From Prevotella sp. UBA4268 (GTDB taxonomy: Bacteria > Bacteroidota > Bacteroidia > Bacteroidales > Bacteroidaceae), in contig DGWC01000074.1 of the NCBI GenBank assembly GCA_002395135.1, forward strand, positions 1 to 29,252: 29,252 nucleotides of DNA. The letters run 5' to 3'. Within the stretch, counting starts at the first letter, position 1; the number at the start of each line of letters is the position of its first letter. A program made the translations under genes and the position numbers. The notes beneath the pieces are model-generated. The model worked only from the letters and a program-made list of their open reading frames with translations, made no database searches and had not been told where the DNA came from. Positions 1 through 8,315 of this stretch are shown piece by piece.

Positions 1-365
1 AGATGGACTCCGAGCAGATGTTTGTCAGTGCCGAAGCCTGCAAACTCGTGAACGAAACCAAGCAGAAAGGCCATCGCGTATGCGCCGTGGGCACAAGCGT
101 GGTGAAGGCCACGGAGACCGCCATGGGCACCGATAAGTTGCTGAAGGAATACGAGGGATGGACCAACAAGTTCATCTTCCCGCCTTATGAGTTTGGCGTG
201 GCCGATGCCATGATTGCCAATTTCTATCATCCCATGTCCACGCTGCTTATGGAGACGGCAGCCTTCGGCGGCTACGATCTGGTGATGAAGGCCTACGACC
301 TGGCTGTGAAGAACGGCTATATGTTTGGCTGCTATGGTGATGCCATGCTGATATTAGACGATTAA
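1..365 (+). CDS. queA: QueA, S-adenosylmethionine:tRNA ribosyltransferase-isomerase (C-terminal part)
   Basis: This is the last 120 or so residues of a gene that starts upstream of the window. QueA moves the ribosyl part of S-adenosylmethionine onto preQ1-modified tRNA, giving epoxyqueuosine in the cytoplasm. Family features seen are the GTSVVKATE stretch (family GTTSVRALES), the GWTNKFIFPPYEF block, the NFYHPMSTLLM block, and a C-terminal YGDAMLI motif just before the TAA stop. The visible ATG at base 3 is an internal Met, because the homologous core extends further upstream. folK follows 28 bases later on the same strand, so the two may be cotranscribed. The family assignment is firm; only the N-terminal part is missing. 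Confidence 0.93.
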   Translation, partial: MDSEQMFVSAEACKLVNETKQKGHRVCAVGTSVVKATETAMGTDKLLKEYEGWTNKFIFPPYEFGVADAMIANFYHPMSTLLMETAAFGGYDLVMKAYDLAVKNGYMFGCYGDAMLILDD

Positions 366-393
366 GCGTCAGTGTTAATCACTGTCACACAAC

Positions 394-843
394 ATGAAAC
401 ATGTGGTATATCTCAGCCTCGGAAGCAATCTTGGCAACAGGAAGGCACTGATTCGTAAGGCTGTCAAAAGAATAGGAGAGTTGGTCGGCACCGTTGTGCG
501 CCGGTCAACTCTTTACGAAACAGAACCCTGGGGCTTTCAGTCGGAGCATCTCTTCGTCAATGCAGCCGTCTGCTGCACCACCGAACTGTCTCCCATGGAG
601 TTGTTGCGCGTCACCCAGCAGATAGAAAGGGAACTGGGACGCAGACAGAAGACCGTTTCCACGCCCGATGCCGCTCCAGTATATCATGACCGTCCTATCG
701 ACATTGACATCCTGCTCTACGACGACCTCCACGTGGACGAGCCGCAACTGAAAATCCCCCATCCGCTGATGCAGATGAGGGATTTCGTAATGATTCCTTT
801 GAAAGAAATACTGAGGCCTATCGGCGAAGACCAAGTGCCTTAA
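394..843 (+). CDS. folK: FolK, 6-hydroxymethyl-7,8-dihydropterin pyrophosphokinase
   Basis: FolK transfers pyrophosphate from ATP to 6-hydroxymethyl-dihydropterin in folate synthesis, in the cytoplasm. The 149-residue product has the N-terminal LGSN turn (residues 9-12), the YETEPWG pterin-binding loop (41-47), the RPIDIDIL signature with its metal-binding aspartates (100-107), and the IPHP motif (121-124). Its length is normal for the family. The ATG at 394 begins directly with the first beta strand (VVYLSLGSN), which supports that start. It lies 28 bases after queA. Its last 26 bases overlap the 3' end of rpsO on the other strand, so the FolK tail and the S15 tail are encoded antisense to each other. 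Confidence 0.95.
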   Translation: MKHVVYLSLGSNLGNRKALIRKAVKRIGELVGTVVRRSTLYETEPWGFQSEHLFVNAAVCCTTELSPMELLRVTQQIERELGRRQKTVSTPDAAPVYHDRPIDIDILLYDDLHVDEPQLKIPHPLMQMRDFVMIPLKEILRPIGEDQVP

Positions 844-1087
844 CGATAGCACGATAGCGATTGATGTCACGGTCTTTCAGATAGTCGAGCATAGAGCGGC
901 GCTTACCTACCAACTTTGTCAGCGAGCGTGCTGTGCTGTGATCCTTGTGGTTCTGCTTCAGGTGCTCTGTCAGGTGAGCAATGCGATAGGTGAACAGTGC
1001 AATCTGGCTCTCAGCCGAACCGGTATCGGTTGCTGACTGGCCGTACTTCTCGAAAATCTCAGTTTTCTTGGCTTTGTCTAAATACAT
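818..1087 (-). CDS. rpsO: RpsO, 30S ribosomal protein S15
   Basis: S15 is a primary 16S rRNA-binding protein of the small subunit. The product is 89 residues, the standard length. It has the conserved GSAESQIALFTYRI helix, the LKQNHKDHSTARSL block that contacts rRNA, the GKRRSMLDYLK motif and a C-terminal ALGLRR. The ATG is at 1087 on the minus strand. The gene is transcribed alone from a promoter at about 1208-1215 with a leader of roughly 115 bases, in which an S15-binding autoregulatory structure may lie (separate entry). The gene ends inside the 3' end of folK. Confidence 0.97.
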   Translation of the reverse strand: MYLDKAKKTEIFEKYGQSATDTGSAESQIALFTYRIAHLTEHLKQNHKDHSTARSLTKLVGKRRSMLDYLKDRDINRYRAIVKALGLRR

Positions 1088-1092
1088 GGTTT

Positions 1093-1204
1093 TGTTTGAT
1101 TAATAATTGTTTGTAATTACATCCTTCTGAAGTCCACCGCCTTAATCACAACGGCAACATCGTCGAATGCATCGGAGTTTCCGACTGACTTCTTGCGAAA
1201 TCGG
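1093..1204 (-). promoter_or_regulatory. Structured rpsO mRNA leader, possible S15 autoregulatory element
   Basis: The untranslated leader of rpsO can fold. A closing helix GAAGTC/GACTTC (plus-strand bases 1187-1192 and 1129-1134) encloses a perfect five-pair hairpin with loop AAC (1172-1184). It also encloses a second stem of about five pairs, either CGACG/CGTTG or a GCC/GGC-based alternative. The result would be a three-way junction just upstream of the start region. In several phyla S15 represses its own mRNA through leader structures of this general kind. The fold was made by hand and its conservation is untested. Confidence 0.45.
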
Positions 1205-1207
1205 GTG

Positions 1208-1215
1208 CAAAGGTA
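1208..1215 (-). promoter_or_regulatory. rpsO promoter (-7 box TACCTTTG)
   Basis: On the minus strand the box TACCTTTG matches the Bacteroidetes -7 consensus TAnnTTTG, about 120 bases upstream of the rpsO ATG. No convincing -33 TTTG box is visible. The surrounding 17 bases, AAAGTAGTACCTTTGCA, also occur exactly at the divergent typA promoter. Confidence 0.7.
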
Positions 1216-1240
1216 CTACTTTCTTTTCAAATATCGGGAA

Positions 1241-1470
1241 CAATTGCTCCGTAATTCGTCTTTTTGCTTGCTCTTTTATTAATTATTAACAGATAACGGC
1301 ACATCAGGATGCACCTCAGAGCGGAATGCCAATGCCCGAACTCCATGCCTCTTGAATTCAGGACTTCAGCCCTTCTGATGCAACAACCAATAGCCATTGC
1401 CTCCGCCTTTCTTCCCCTCTCAGGTTAAGTAATCATAATTTATAATTCCTTATTCCTGATTTCTCACTGA
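1241..1470. other. Non-coding stretch between the divergent rpsO and typA promoters
   Basis: About 230 bases separate the two divergent promoter boxes. No convincing coding frame, tRNA or strong hairpin was seen. The part near typA is AT-rich, as expected upstream of a strong promoter. Confidence 0.5.
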
Positions 1471-1477
1471 AAAGTAG

Positions 1478-1485
1478 TACCTTTG
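1478..1485 (+). promoter_or_regulatory. typA promoter (-7 box TACCTTTG)
   Basis: TACCTTTG fits TAnnTTTG and lies 28 bases before the typA ATG, giving a short AT-rich leader of about 20-25 bases. The box and its flanks are the same as at the rpsO promoter, which suggests similarly strong, growth-linked expression of both genes. Confidence 0.7.
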
Positions 1486-1513
1486 CAGCCGCTTTTAATT
1501 TTTTAGTAGGTTT

Positions 1514-3316
1514 ATGCAAGACATAAGAAATATTGCCATTATTGCCCATGTGGACCATGGCAAAACCACTTTGGTAGACAAGATGATGCTCGCCGGACAT
1601 CTTTTCCGCGACGGACAGAACCTGAGCAGTCAGGTGTTAGACAGCAACGATTTGGAGCGCGAGCGCGGCATCACCATCCTTTCCAAGAACGTAAGCATTA
1701 ACTGGAAAGGCACTAAAATCAACATCATCGATACTCCGGGACACTCCGACTTCGGCGGCGAGGTGGAGCGTGTACTCAATATGGCCGACGGATGCCTCCT
1801 GCTCGTGGATGCCTTCGAAGGTCCGATGCCGCAGACACGCTTCGTTTTGCAGAAGGCGCTGCAAATAGGACTGAAGCCCATCGTGGTGGTCAACAAGGTG
1901 GACAAGCCCAACTGCCGCCCCGAAGAGGTCTACGAGATGGTGTTCGACCTGATGTTTGCCCTCAACGCCACCGAAGACCAACTCGATTTCCCCGTGGTCT
2001 ACGGCTCTGCCAAGAACGGATGGATGGGCGAAGACTACAGCAAACCCACTAACGACATTACCTATCTGCTTGATAAGATTGTGGAAGTAATACCTGCGCC
2101 GCGCCAGTTGGAAGGCACGCCGCAGATGCTCATCACGTCGCTCGACTTCAGCAGTTACACCGGGCGCATCGCTGTGGGACGCGTTCACCGCGGCACGCTC
2201 ACCAACGGCATGAACATCACCATCTCCCACCGCGACGGTTCCTTGGAGAAAACCAAGATCAAGGAACTGCACACTTTCGAGGGAATGGGCCACGTGAAGA
2301 CCGACCATGTGGATTCTGGCGACATCTGCGCCGTGATCGGACTGGAGAAATTCGAAATTGGCGACACCATCTGCGACTTCGAGAATCCCGAACCGCTGCC
2401 GCCTATTGCCATCGACGAGCCCACCATGTCGATGCTTTTCACCATCAACGACTCGCCTTTCTTCGGTAAAGAAGGAAAATACTGCACCAGCCGTCACATC
2501 CAGGACCGTCTGAACCGTGAGTTGGAGAAGAATCTCGCCTTGCGCGTAGAGCCTTTCGAGGATGCCACCGATAAATGGATTGTCAGCGGGCGCGGTGTGC
2601 TTCATCTCTCTGTGCTGATTGAAACCATGCGTCGTGAGGGCTACGAACTGGAAGTGGGGCAGCCACAGGTAATCTACAAAAACATAGATGGACAGAAGTG
2701 TGAGCCTATTGAGGAACTCACCATCAACGTGCCGGAAGAGTTCTCGTCGAAGATGATCGACATGGTGACGCGCCGCAAGGGCGACCTCATCTCCATGGAG
2801 ACGCAGGGCGACCGCGTGAACATTGAGTTCGAAATCCCCTCGCGCGGAATTATCGGACTGCGCACCAATGTGCTCACCGCATCGCAGGGCGAAGCCATCA
2901 TGGCTCACCGCTTCAAGGACTATCAGCCCTATAAGGGCGACATCACCCGCCGTCTGAACGGTTCGATGATTTCGCAGGAGACAGGCTCTGCCTTTGCCTA
3001 TGCCATCGACAAACTGCAAGACCGCGGCAAGTTCTTCATCGACCCCGGAGAAGAAGTATATGCCGGACAGGTGGTGGGCGAGCACGTTCACGACAACGAC
3101 CTCGTCATCAACGTGTGCAAGGCCAAGCAACTCACCAATGTGCGCGCTTCAGGCACCGACGAGAAGGCACGCATCGTGCCAAAGACCGTGATGAGTCTTG
3201 AAGAATGTCTGGAGTATATCAAGGAAGACGAGTATGTGGAGGTAACGCCAAAGTCGATGCGCATGCGCAAAACCATTCTCGACCACTTAGAGCGCAAACG
3301 CGCCAACAAGGAGTAA
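1514..3316 (+). CDS. typA: TypA/BipA, translational GTPase
   Basis: TypA/BipA is a ribosome-associated GTPase related to EF-G and LepA, acting in ribosome assembly and stress adaptation. The 600-residue length is typical. GTPase motifs are AHVDHGKT (G1, residues 11-18), RGIT (G2, 51-54), DTPGH (G3, 73-77) and NKVD (G4, 127-130). Then come a beta-barrel domain II, EF-G-like domains III and V ([19 protein letters not shown] and [10 protein letters not shown]), and the BipA-specific C-terminal domain ending in [19 protein letters not shown]. The ATG at 1514 starts directly on the conserved IRNIAIIAH strand. The next gene follows after 24 bases. Confidence 0.97.
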   Translation: MQDIRNIAIIAHVDHGKTTLVDKMMLAGHLFRDGQNLSSQVLDSNDLERERGITILSKNVSINWKGTKINIIDTPGHSDFGGEVERVLNMADGCLLLVDAFEGPMPQTRFVLQKALQIGLKPIVVVNKVDKPNCRPEEVYEMVFDLMFALNATEDQLDFPVVYGSAKNGWMGEDYSKPTNDITYLLDKIVEVIPAPRQLEGTPQMLITSLDFSSYTGRIAVGRVHRGTLTNGMNITISHRDGSLEKTKIKELHTFEGMGHVKTDHVDSGDICAVIGLEKFEIGDTICDFENPEPLPPIAIDEPTMSMLFTINDSPFFGKEGKYCTSRHIQDRLNRELEKNLALRVEPFEDATDKWIVSGRGVLHLSVLIETMRREGYELEVGQPQVIYKNIDGQKCEPIEELTINVPEEFSSKMIDMVTRRKGDLISMETQGDRVNIEFEIPSRGIIGLRTNVLTASQGEAIMAHRFKDYQPYKGDITRRLNGSMISQETGSAFAYAIDKLQDRGKFFIDPGEEVYAGQVVGEHVHDNDLVINVCKAKQLTNVRASGTDEKARIVPKTVMSLEECLEYIKEDEYVEVTPKSMRMRKTILDHLERKRANKE

Positions 3317-3340
3317 GCGCTCTCCAATCTGTTCCGTGGC

Positions 3341-4966
3341 GTGAGAAAGGCTTTCCTTTTCTTTATCCTTCTGGCAGCAGTGCTGTCGGCATGCAACGGC
3401 CGCTACAATCGTATGCGGCACGATCTGCTTGTGCTCAGCGACAAGAACCAGGCCGACACAGTGTTCACCTCAGCAACAGAGTCCAACCGGCTTGTGGATT
3501 ACTTCAGCCGTCATGGCTCACCCAACGACCGCATGCTTGCCTATTACCTGCAGGGACGCGCGTACAGCGACATGAACGATGCTCCCATGGCGATGGAGTG
3601 TTTCAAGAATGCTATCGAGGCGGCGGATACGGCAAGCGATGATTGCGACAAGAAACAGTTGGGCATTGTCACATTCCAACTGGGTAAACTGTACTATTAT
3701 CAAAGTTTGTACGATCAAAGTTTGGAGGTATTGAGGTTGTCCAGTGCGTATTCGTTTGAAGGAGGTGACACGTTGGGAGCCTTGGTTTGTCAGGGGCTGG
3801 CTATCACCGTTTGTCAGCGTTTGGGTCGAACCGATTCCGTCATGGACTATACGGAGCGTCTTGCCAGAGATTTCCATAATATCGGACGTGATGAATATGC
3901 TTCATCCTATCTGCTTGATAATGCTGAACGCTGGATAGACAGGGGAGAATATGCCAAGGCGAAGCAGATTCTTGACAACTACGAACAGAAGTCCGGTTTT
4001 TTCGATTCTTGTGGCAATATCGAAAAAGGAAGAGAAGTCTATTATTACATAAAGGGTAATTACTATATGGCTGTAGGGCAGCACGACTCTGCTGTCTATT
4101 GGTTTCGCAAGGAACTTCGTGACGGGCGCGATTTTAATAATCAGAATGCCGCCTCACGAGGACTGGCCATGCTATACCAGAGAATAAACCAGCCTGACTC
4201 CGCAGCCAAATATGCGATTTACAGTTATGAGATGAACGACTCTGTCTATGCGCAAATGGCTACAGAGATGATCTCTGAAGCAAGTGCGCGCTACGACTAC
4301 ACGCACAACCAGTTGCTGGCGCAGAAAAAAGAGAAGGAACTTTCCCGAAAGCGCTTTTGGCTCTGGGTGATGGGCATCTCCGTGGTGGCACTCGCCGTTA
4401 TCGCGTACCTTATATATTATATCATGCGCGAGAGGCTCCGGGCGGAGGTACGTGCATATCAGGAAAACCTGGCCCAACTGGAAAAGGCGCGCCAGGATTT
4501 GAGATTGTTGCGCAGCGAGGCCTCTAACGCCGCGCAACTGATTGCTGCCAAGGAGCAGACGATACGCCAACTTGAAATAACAGTCCGCCAGCATGAGTAC
4601 AAGACCAGTCGTGCCTATAAGGAGAAAGAGCGGCAAATAAAGGAGTCGCCCATATATGCTCATTTGCAGAAACTGTCGTCCAAGGGCGAGCAACTCAACG
4701 ACCAAGATCTGAAACGCCTTGAGAATTATCTCTCCGAGACGTTGCCCGACTTTATGTCGTTCCTCTCAGAGGAATCCGTGCAGTTAAGCAGATACGAATT
4801 CCATACGTGCCTGCTTATCCGCATGTATTTCAAACCCTCTGAAGTGAGCAATATGCTGGGCTATTCTGCGGCCTATGCCACGAAAATCCGTTTCAATTTG
4901 TTGCAAAAACTTTTCCGTCAGGAGGGCCATGCTAAGGATTTTGACCGTCTTTTGAGACAAATTTAA
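3341..4966 (+). CDS. TPR membrane protein with C-terminal HTH, putative regulator
   Basis: The 541-residue product begins with a lipoprotein-like signal (LSAC, Cys18) or N-terminal anchor. About 300 residues of helical TPR-like repeats follow (for example LAYYLQGRAYSDMNDAPMA and GIVTFQLGKLYYYQSLYDQS). One transmembrane helix lies near residues 338-358 (FWLWVMGISVVALAVIAYLI), then a long coiled coil at about 360-430. The C-terminal 70 residues (EVSNMLGYSAAYATKIRFNLLQKLF) look like a helix-turn-helix. Bacteroidetes carry many such envelope-spanning TPR/HTH regulators; the signal sensed is unknown. The start is GTG at 3341, 24 bases after typA; no better ATG fits the signal sequence. It lies just upstream of the DUF3244/lipoprotein island, which it might control (inference). 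Confidence 0.8.
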   Translation: MRKAFLFFILLAAVLSACNGRYNRMRHDLLVLSDKNQADTVFTSATESNRLVDYFSRHGSPNDRMLAYYLQGRAYSDMNDAPMAMECFKNAIEAADTASDDCDKKQLGIVTFQLGKLYYYQSLYDQSLEVLRLSSAYSFEGGDTLGALVCQGLAITVCQRLGRTDSVMDYTERLARDFHNIGRDEYASSYLLDNAERWIDRGEYAKAKQILDNYEQKSGFFDSCGNIEKGREVYYYIKGNYYMAVGQHDSAVYWFRKELRDGRDFNNQNAASRGLAMLYQRINQPDSAAKYAIYSYEMNDSVYAQMATEMISEASARYDYTHNQLLAQKKEKELSRKRFWLWVMGISVVALAVIAYLIYYIMRERLRAEVRAYQENLAQLEKARQDLRLLRSEASNAAQLIAAKEQTIRQLEITVRQHEYKTSRAYKEKERQIKESPIYAHLQKLSSKGEQLNDQDLKRLENYLSETLPDFMSFLSEESVQLSRYEFHTCLLIRMYFKPSEVSNMLGYSAAYATKIRFNLLQKLFRQEGHAKDFDRLLRQI

Positions 4967-5047
4967 ACGCGCAATACTATCTAAATTGCTGATAATCAAC
5001 TTTCTTCTAAAGAGTAAAATCGGAGTGAAATTTTAGCCTTCAAAAAG

Positions 5048-5079
5048 TTTGTTCATTGTTTGTATTCGGACTAATTTTG
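5048..5079 (+). promoter_or_regulatory. Promoter of the DUF3244-like gene and downstream island
   Basis: A -33 TTTG at 5048-5051 is followed after 20 bases by the -7 box TAATTTTG at 5072-5079, close to the Bacteroidetes consensus. Transcription would start near 5085, about 18 bases before the ATG at 5103. This also shows that an upstream in-frame TTG at 5049 is not the start codon, since it lies inside the -33 box. Confidence 0.75.
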
Positions 5080-5102
5080 CAGCCGGAAACAATATCAAAA
5101 CA

Positions 5103-5477
5103 ATGAAAAAATTATTTATTTTTATGCTGTCTTTTGCGTTTATGTCAGCGCAGGCCTCAATGTGGGAAAACGATGAAGAAGGAGAAGACGATGAAATTGA
5201 ATTTGAAGAGGGGATTATTGATAAAGAACCTACTCATCATGAACATCATAAGACTCCCATTCTTCGCCCTCACGCTTCTTATTCGCATCATGTGTTAATC
5301 TTCAAGTATGTTCATCCGGAGTATGAACTGAGGTTGGTTCAGAATGGAATCGTGGTTTATTCTACGATAGTCACCAGTTCTCAGCAGCATGTTCAACTGC
5401 CTGCAATGTACACTGGTGCCTGCGACATCATGCTTATACAGGGCAATTTCGTCTTTCTTGGATGCATCAATTTGTAA
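5103..5477 (+). CDS. DUF3244-like small secreted protein
   Basis: The 124-residue product has a signal peptide (MKKLFIFMLSFAFMSAQAS), an acidic stretch (ENDEEGEDDEIEFEEG), a His-rich patch (THHEHHK) and a beta-sandwich C-terminal half. That half contains YELRLVQNGIVVYSTIV and a strand ending GACDIMLIQGNFVFLGCINL. The pattern of two-strand repeats and a final glycine-rich strand resembles DUF3244, small exported Bacteroidales proteins of unknown role. The start is taken at the ATG at 5103 because it begins the signal peptide and follows the promoter. The lipoprotein gene starts 39 bases downstream, so the two are likely cotranscribed. Family assignment is from pattern only. Confidence 0.7.
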   Translation: MKKLFIFMLSFAFMSAQASMWENDEEGEDDEIEFEEGIIDKEPTHHEHHKTPILRPHASYSHHVLIFKYVHPEYELRLVQNGIVVYSTIVTSSQQHVQLPAMYTGACDIMLIQGNFVFLGCINL

Positions 5478-5516
5478 ATATTGTCGATAAATTTCACCTG
5501 TTTAACAAAAAATATA

Positions 5517-7292
5517 ATGAAAACAACATTTAAAAGAAGAAAGATTCCTATCTTTGTAACAGACAAGAACGGCTGCCTTGCGGCTCTGCTGGCATGCCTG
5601 TTGTTGGCTGCCTGTGCGGTTCAGGAGGACCTGCCGGCAAAAACCAATCTGCCGGAGGATGTCGGCAATGCCGATGCACGGCATTTCCTGAGCGTGCTGG
5701 ACAAGCAAGATGCTGCGCGCGAACAGTTCAGAGACATGCTTGCTGGTAAGAAACCTTTTTATGAAATGACGAATCTGTTGAGTTCATCCACCCATGGCCT
5801 ATGCTACGTGATACCGTTTGGCGATGTAGACGGTAGCAAGGTGACGGGTGCCGTATATTATCCGATTGCCAATGAGCCGCTCGATGGCGACCGTGCTCGT
5901 TTGCTTGACCGCCTGCTGACACCGCAATACGTAGACGGTGATGTGCTGAACCATGAGATTCCCATCACGGAGCGTTTTCTCTATTCCAGCCAGTTCCACC
6001 ATCTTAAATCCAAGCATGGCATTGCCATAGACGACTCTCTGGAAACAGGCATGGCTCTTGCTGATACGATTGTACCAATCAGAACAGACGGAGAAACGGC
6101 AGGACTGATGAGTTCGTCATCTGATAAGGAGAGGATAATTATTCGTTATCAGGCAACTCATATTGGTGGGGGCAGTACTGTTGAAGATGGTGAGATTGTA
6201 GTATATGCCTTAAGTCCATATACAATAATTGCGGCTGTCAATAACCGTTTGACAATGATGTGTGTCAATCAGGATGCCCTCTTAAATAATTGTATTGTTA
6301 CTTTGTCATCTGATTATTCTGGGACTATAGACACATATACATCTATTAGGAATGTTCTCGATGACAATCAGATTATGACGTTGATGACGGATGTATATAA
6401 TGACTTGTTGAGTACAACAGGCTTTCATGTATCATTTCAGTTTGAAGTCAATCCTAAGCCCAATCCTGGTGGAGGAGGCGGCTATACCGGAGGTACATCT
6501 GGCGGCAATGCTGGCAGTGTTTCTGTTATTGGAAAGAATAAGTTGAAGAAATATCCAGAACCACTCACTGATTGTGAAACGCTCAAGAATCAGGAGAAAT
6601 ACAAAAAGGTCATCAGCGACTATTTAACGTTGTGCAAGGGTATTAAGTCTGTGCCTGGTCTTGATTCTTCAACTCTTGATGCTTATATGTCTTATGTTCA
6701 CAAGAAAGATTCGATAGAGCATTCAATAGGAGTTGAGTATCATGAAAACAGTGATGTTGAATATACCATTACTCCGATAAAAAGTTATAATAATAGTAAT
6801 GTGTATGACAATGCAACATCCAAAAGTATTTTAACAGTTCACAGTCATCCTTTTAATCGTATTCCTAGTCCTTCGCCAATGGATTTGCTTAACTTGGCTC
6901 ATCATGCGACAGATTCAGACATGAAATATTATGCGGGTTCGGTAGTCTATTGCGACTCCAGGCAGTGTTTCTATACATTGCTTATCACTGACAGGGAAAA
7001 AGCCGCAAATTTCTATAAAGTGATAAAAAATGAAGTCGACAGCACGACGAATGATTTTAAAAGAGGAGGAAATATTTATAAACTAATTAGGCATTCTAAT
7101 AGTCTTTATAAGAATTATGATAGCACATATTATCTGTTGGCTGCTTTATCAAGCGTAATAGAAAAGTACGATGCAGGAGTGAGTATAATAAAAACAACCC
7201 TCACTGGTGGGCTGAAAAACTGTGTGTATGGGGTAGTAAGAATCATAGATGATAAGAAAAAAGAAAAATATCAACCTATAAAATGTGAATGA
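5517..7292 (+). CDS. Lipoprotein with C-terminal JAMM/JAB-like metalloprotease motif
   Basis: The 591-residue product has a long basic n-region and a lipobox (LLLAAC, Cys33), so it should be a membrane-anchored lipoprotein. An N-terminal region of about 280 residues has no recognised domain. A glycine-rich hinge (PNPGGGGGYTGGTSGG, about residues 316-332) leads to a C-terminal domain carrying HSHPFNRIPSPSPMD (His442, His444, Asp456). This resembles the HxH-x7-SxxD zinc motif of JAMM/JAB proteases with one extra residue in the spacer; a Glu near residue 400 (SIEHSIG) could be the catalytic acid. Bases are markedly more AT-rich from about 6110 onward, so the C-terminal part may have been swapped in. 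The start is the ATG at 5517, before the signal. The layout recalls polymorphic toxins, with the two downstream genes as possible immunity partners (inference). Confidence 0.75.
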   Translation: MKTTFKRRKIPIFVTDKNGCLAALLACLLLAACAVQEDLPAKTNLPEDVGNADARHFLSVLDKQDAAREQFRDMLAGKKPFYEMTNLLSSSTHGLCYVIPFGDVDGSKVTGAVYYPIANEPLDGDRARLLDRLLTPQYVDGDVLNHEIPITERFLYSSQFHHLKSKHGIAIDDSLETGMALADTIVPIRTDGETAGLMSSSSDKERIIIRYQATHIGGGSTVEDGEIVVYALSPYTIIAAVNNRLTMMCVNQDALLNNCIVTLSSDYSGTIDTYTSIRNVLDDNQIMTLMTDVYNDLLSTTGFHVSFQFEVNPKPNPGGGGGYTGGTSGGNAGSVSVIGKNKLKKYPEPLTDCETLKNQEKYKKVISDYLTLCKGIKSVPGLDSSTLDAYMSYVHKKDSIEHSIGVEYHENSDVEYTITPIKSYNNSNVYDNATSKSILTVHSHPFNRIPSPSPMDLLNLAHHATDSDMKYYAGSVVYCDSRQCFYTLLITDREKAANFYKVIKNEVDSTTNDFKRGGNIYKLIRHSNSLYKNYDSTYYLLAALSSVIEKYDAGVSIIKTTLTGGLKNCVYGVVRIIDDKKKEKYQPIKCE

Positions 7293-7780
7293 TGATGAAA
7301 AAGAATTATTTATTACTACTTGTATTTGTATTGTTGAGTCTGTCCGTTCAAGGTTCGCATTCTCAAAGTACATCAAACTTGTCAACAAGTGACAAACAAG
7401 AAACGGTGTTAAAGTCAGTTGTTGCCAAGAAGAAGGACTTTATCGGCAAGAAGGTGGAGAATGTATATGATTTCCTGGTGCAAAAGAAGGATTTCATTAT
7501 TAACCATGTGAATACAGATACAACCAGTCCTTGGGCTCCTGACTCAGATGGAAAAATGTATTTGATGAGCCTTATCCTTTATTCGAAGACTTACCACGAG
7601 ATTATCTCTGGAGAGGAATTCTACGCGCTTGAGATATTAGTTGAAGATAAAAATGTGTTAGATCGTGAGTTCTGGTTGTCATTACCTGATGATGAGACCT
7701 GGATTGAAGCATTTGTTGAAAAAACGAAAAATTTTGTTGTGAAGGACATTGTGTGGTACAAGGAGTCCATTCAATTGTAA
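7289..7780 (+). CDS. Small secreted protein, paralogue 1 (possible immunity partner)
   Basis: The 163-residue product begins MMMKKNYLLLLVFVLLSLSV, a signal peptide, so it is probably periplasmic. The mature part has two conserved blocks shared with the next gene: AKKKDFIGKK followed by a DFLVQKKDFIIN repeat, and a C-terminal LPDDETWIEAFVEKTKNFVVKDI. No known family was recognised. The ATG overlaps the stop of the lipoprotein gene (ATGA); two further in-frame ATGs follow at once, so the exact start is uncertain by two codons. Tight coupling to a modular lipoprotein, export and duplication suggest a partner or immunity protein, but function is unknown. Confidence 0.75.
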   Translation: MMMKKNYLLLLVFVLLSLSVQGSHSQSTSNLSTSDKQETVLKSVVAKKKDFIGKKVENVYDFLVQKKDFIINHVNTDTTSPWAPDSDGKMYLMSLILYSKTYHEIISGEEFYALEILVEDKNVLDREFWLSLPDDETWIEAFVEKTKNFVVKDIVWYKESIQL

Positions 7781-7815
7781 TAATAAATACAGAGGGCAAT
7801 TTACTCTAAAGGCGA

Positions 7816-8313
7816 ATGATGATGAAAAAGAAACAGTTAATTTTGTGTTTGTGTCTCTTGACGAGCACATTCGCATGGTCAGGTAATAGCCAAAAGAATG
7901 GCTCTTCAGACCCTGAAGAGGCAATCGTAAAGGAACTTGTTGCTAAGAAGAAAGATTTCATAGGCAAGAAGATAGAGGCGGTTTGCGACTTTCTGGTACA
8001 AAAGAAATCTTTCATCATTAATAGTGTGACCACGACGGAGACCAGTCCTTGGATTCCTGGTACAGACGGAAAGATTTATGTGGATGAGGTGGTGTTCTTT
8101 TCAAAGGATGATGACCAGATGCACAGCGGTTTGACGTATTACACGATTAATGTCGTTGTTAAATCTCCCCAAGTGTTGGATTCTGAGTTCTGGAAGGATA
8201 TACCTGACGATGAAACCTGGATAGAGGTGTTCGTAAATAAAGCAAAAAACTTTATTATTAAGGACATTTATTGCGAGAAGACAACCTCTTCTTCGCATGA
8301 GATTTATGAATAG
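7816..8313 (+). CDS. Small secreted protein, paralogue 2
   Basis: The 165-residue product is clearly homologous to the preceding gene. Both share a signal peptide, the AKKKDFIGKK and DFLVQKKSFIIN blocks, a SPW-P-(S/T)DGK-Y segment, and a DDETWIE(A/V)FV stretch near the C terminus. It starts 35 bases after paralogue 1, and the bases around both starts (GAATGATGATGAAAAAGAA) match, which points to tandem gene duplication. The gene is AT-rich like its neighbour. The C-terminal tail (SSSHEIYE) differs. No family was recognised. If paralogue 1 is an immunity protein, this would be a second, diverged version, as often seen in immunity arrays (inference). Confidence 0.75.
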   Translation: MMMKKKQLILCLCLLTSTFAWSGNSQKNGSSDPEEAIVKELVAKKKDFIGKKIEAVCDFLVQKKSFIINSVTTTETSPWIPGTDGKIYVDEVVFFSKDDDQMHSGLTYYTINVVVKSPQVLDSEFWKDIPDDETWIEVFVNKAKNFIIKDIYCEKTTSSSHEIYE

Positions 8314-8315
8314 TA

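Noticed and set aside
1637..3130. Long open frame antisense to typA
   Set aside because: It mirrors the codon pattern of a confidently identified gene, has a low-complexity His/Val-rich product with no family features, and has no promoter.
5049..5102. Upstream TTG start for the DUF3244-like gene
   Set aside because: The codon lies in the -33 promoter box, upstream of the expected transcription start, and the signal peptide begins at the ATG at 5103.
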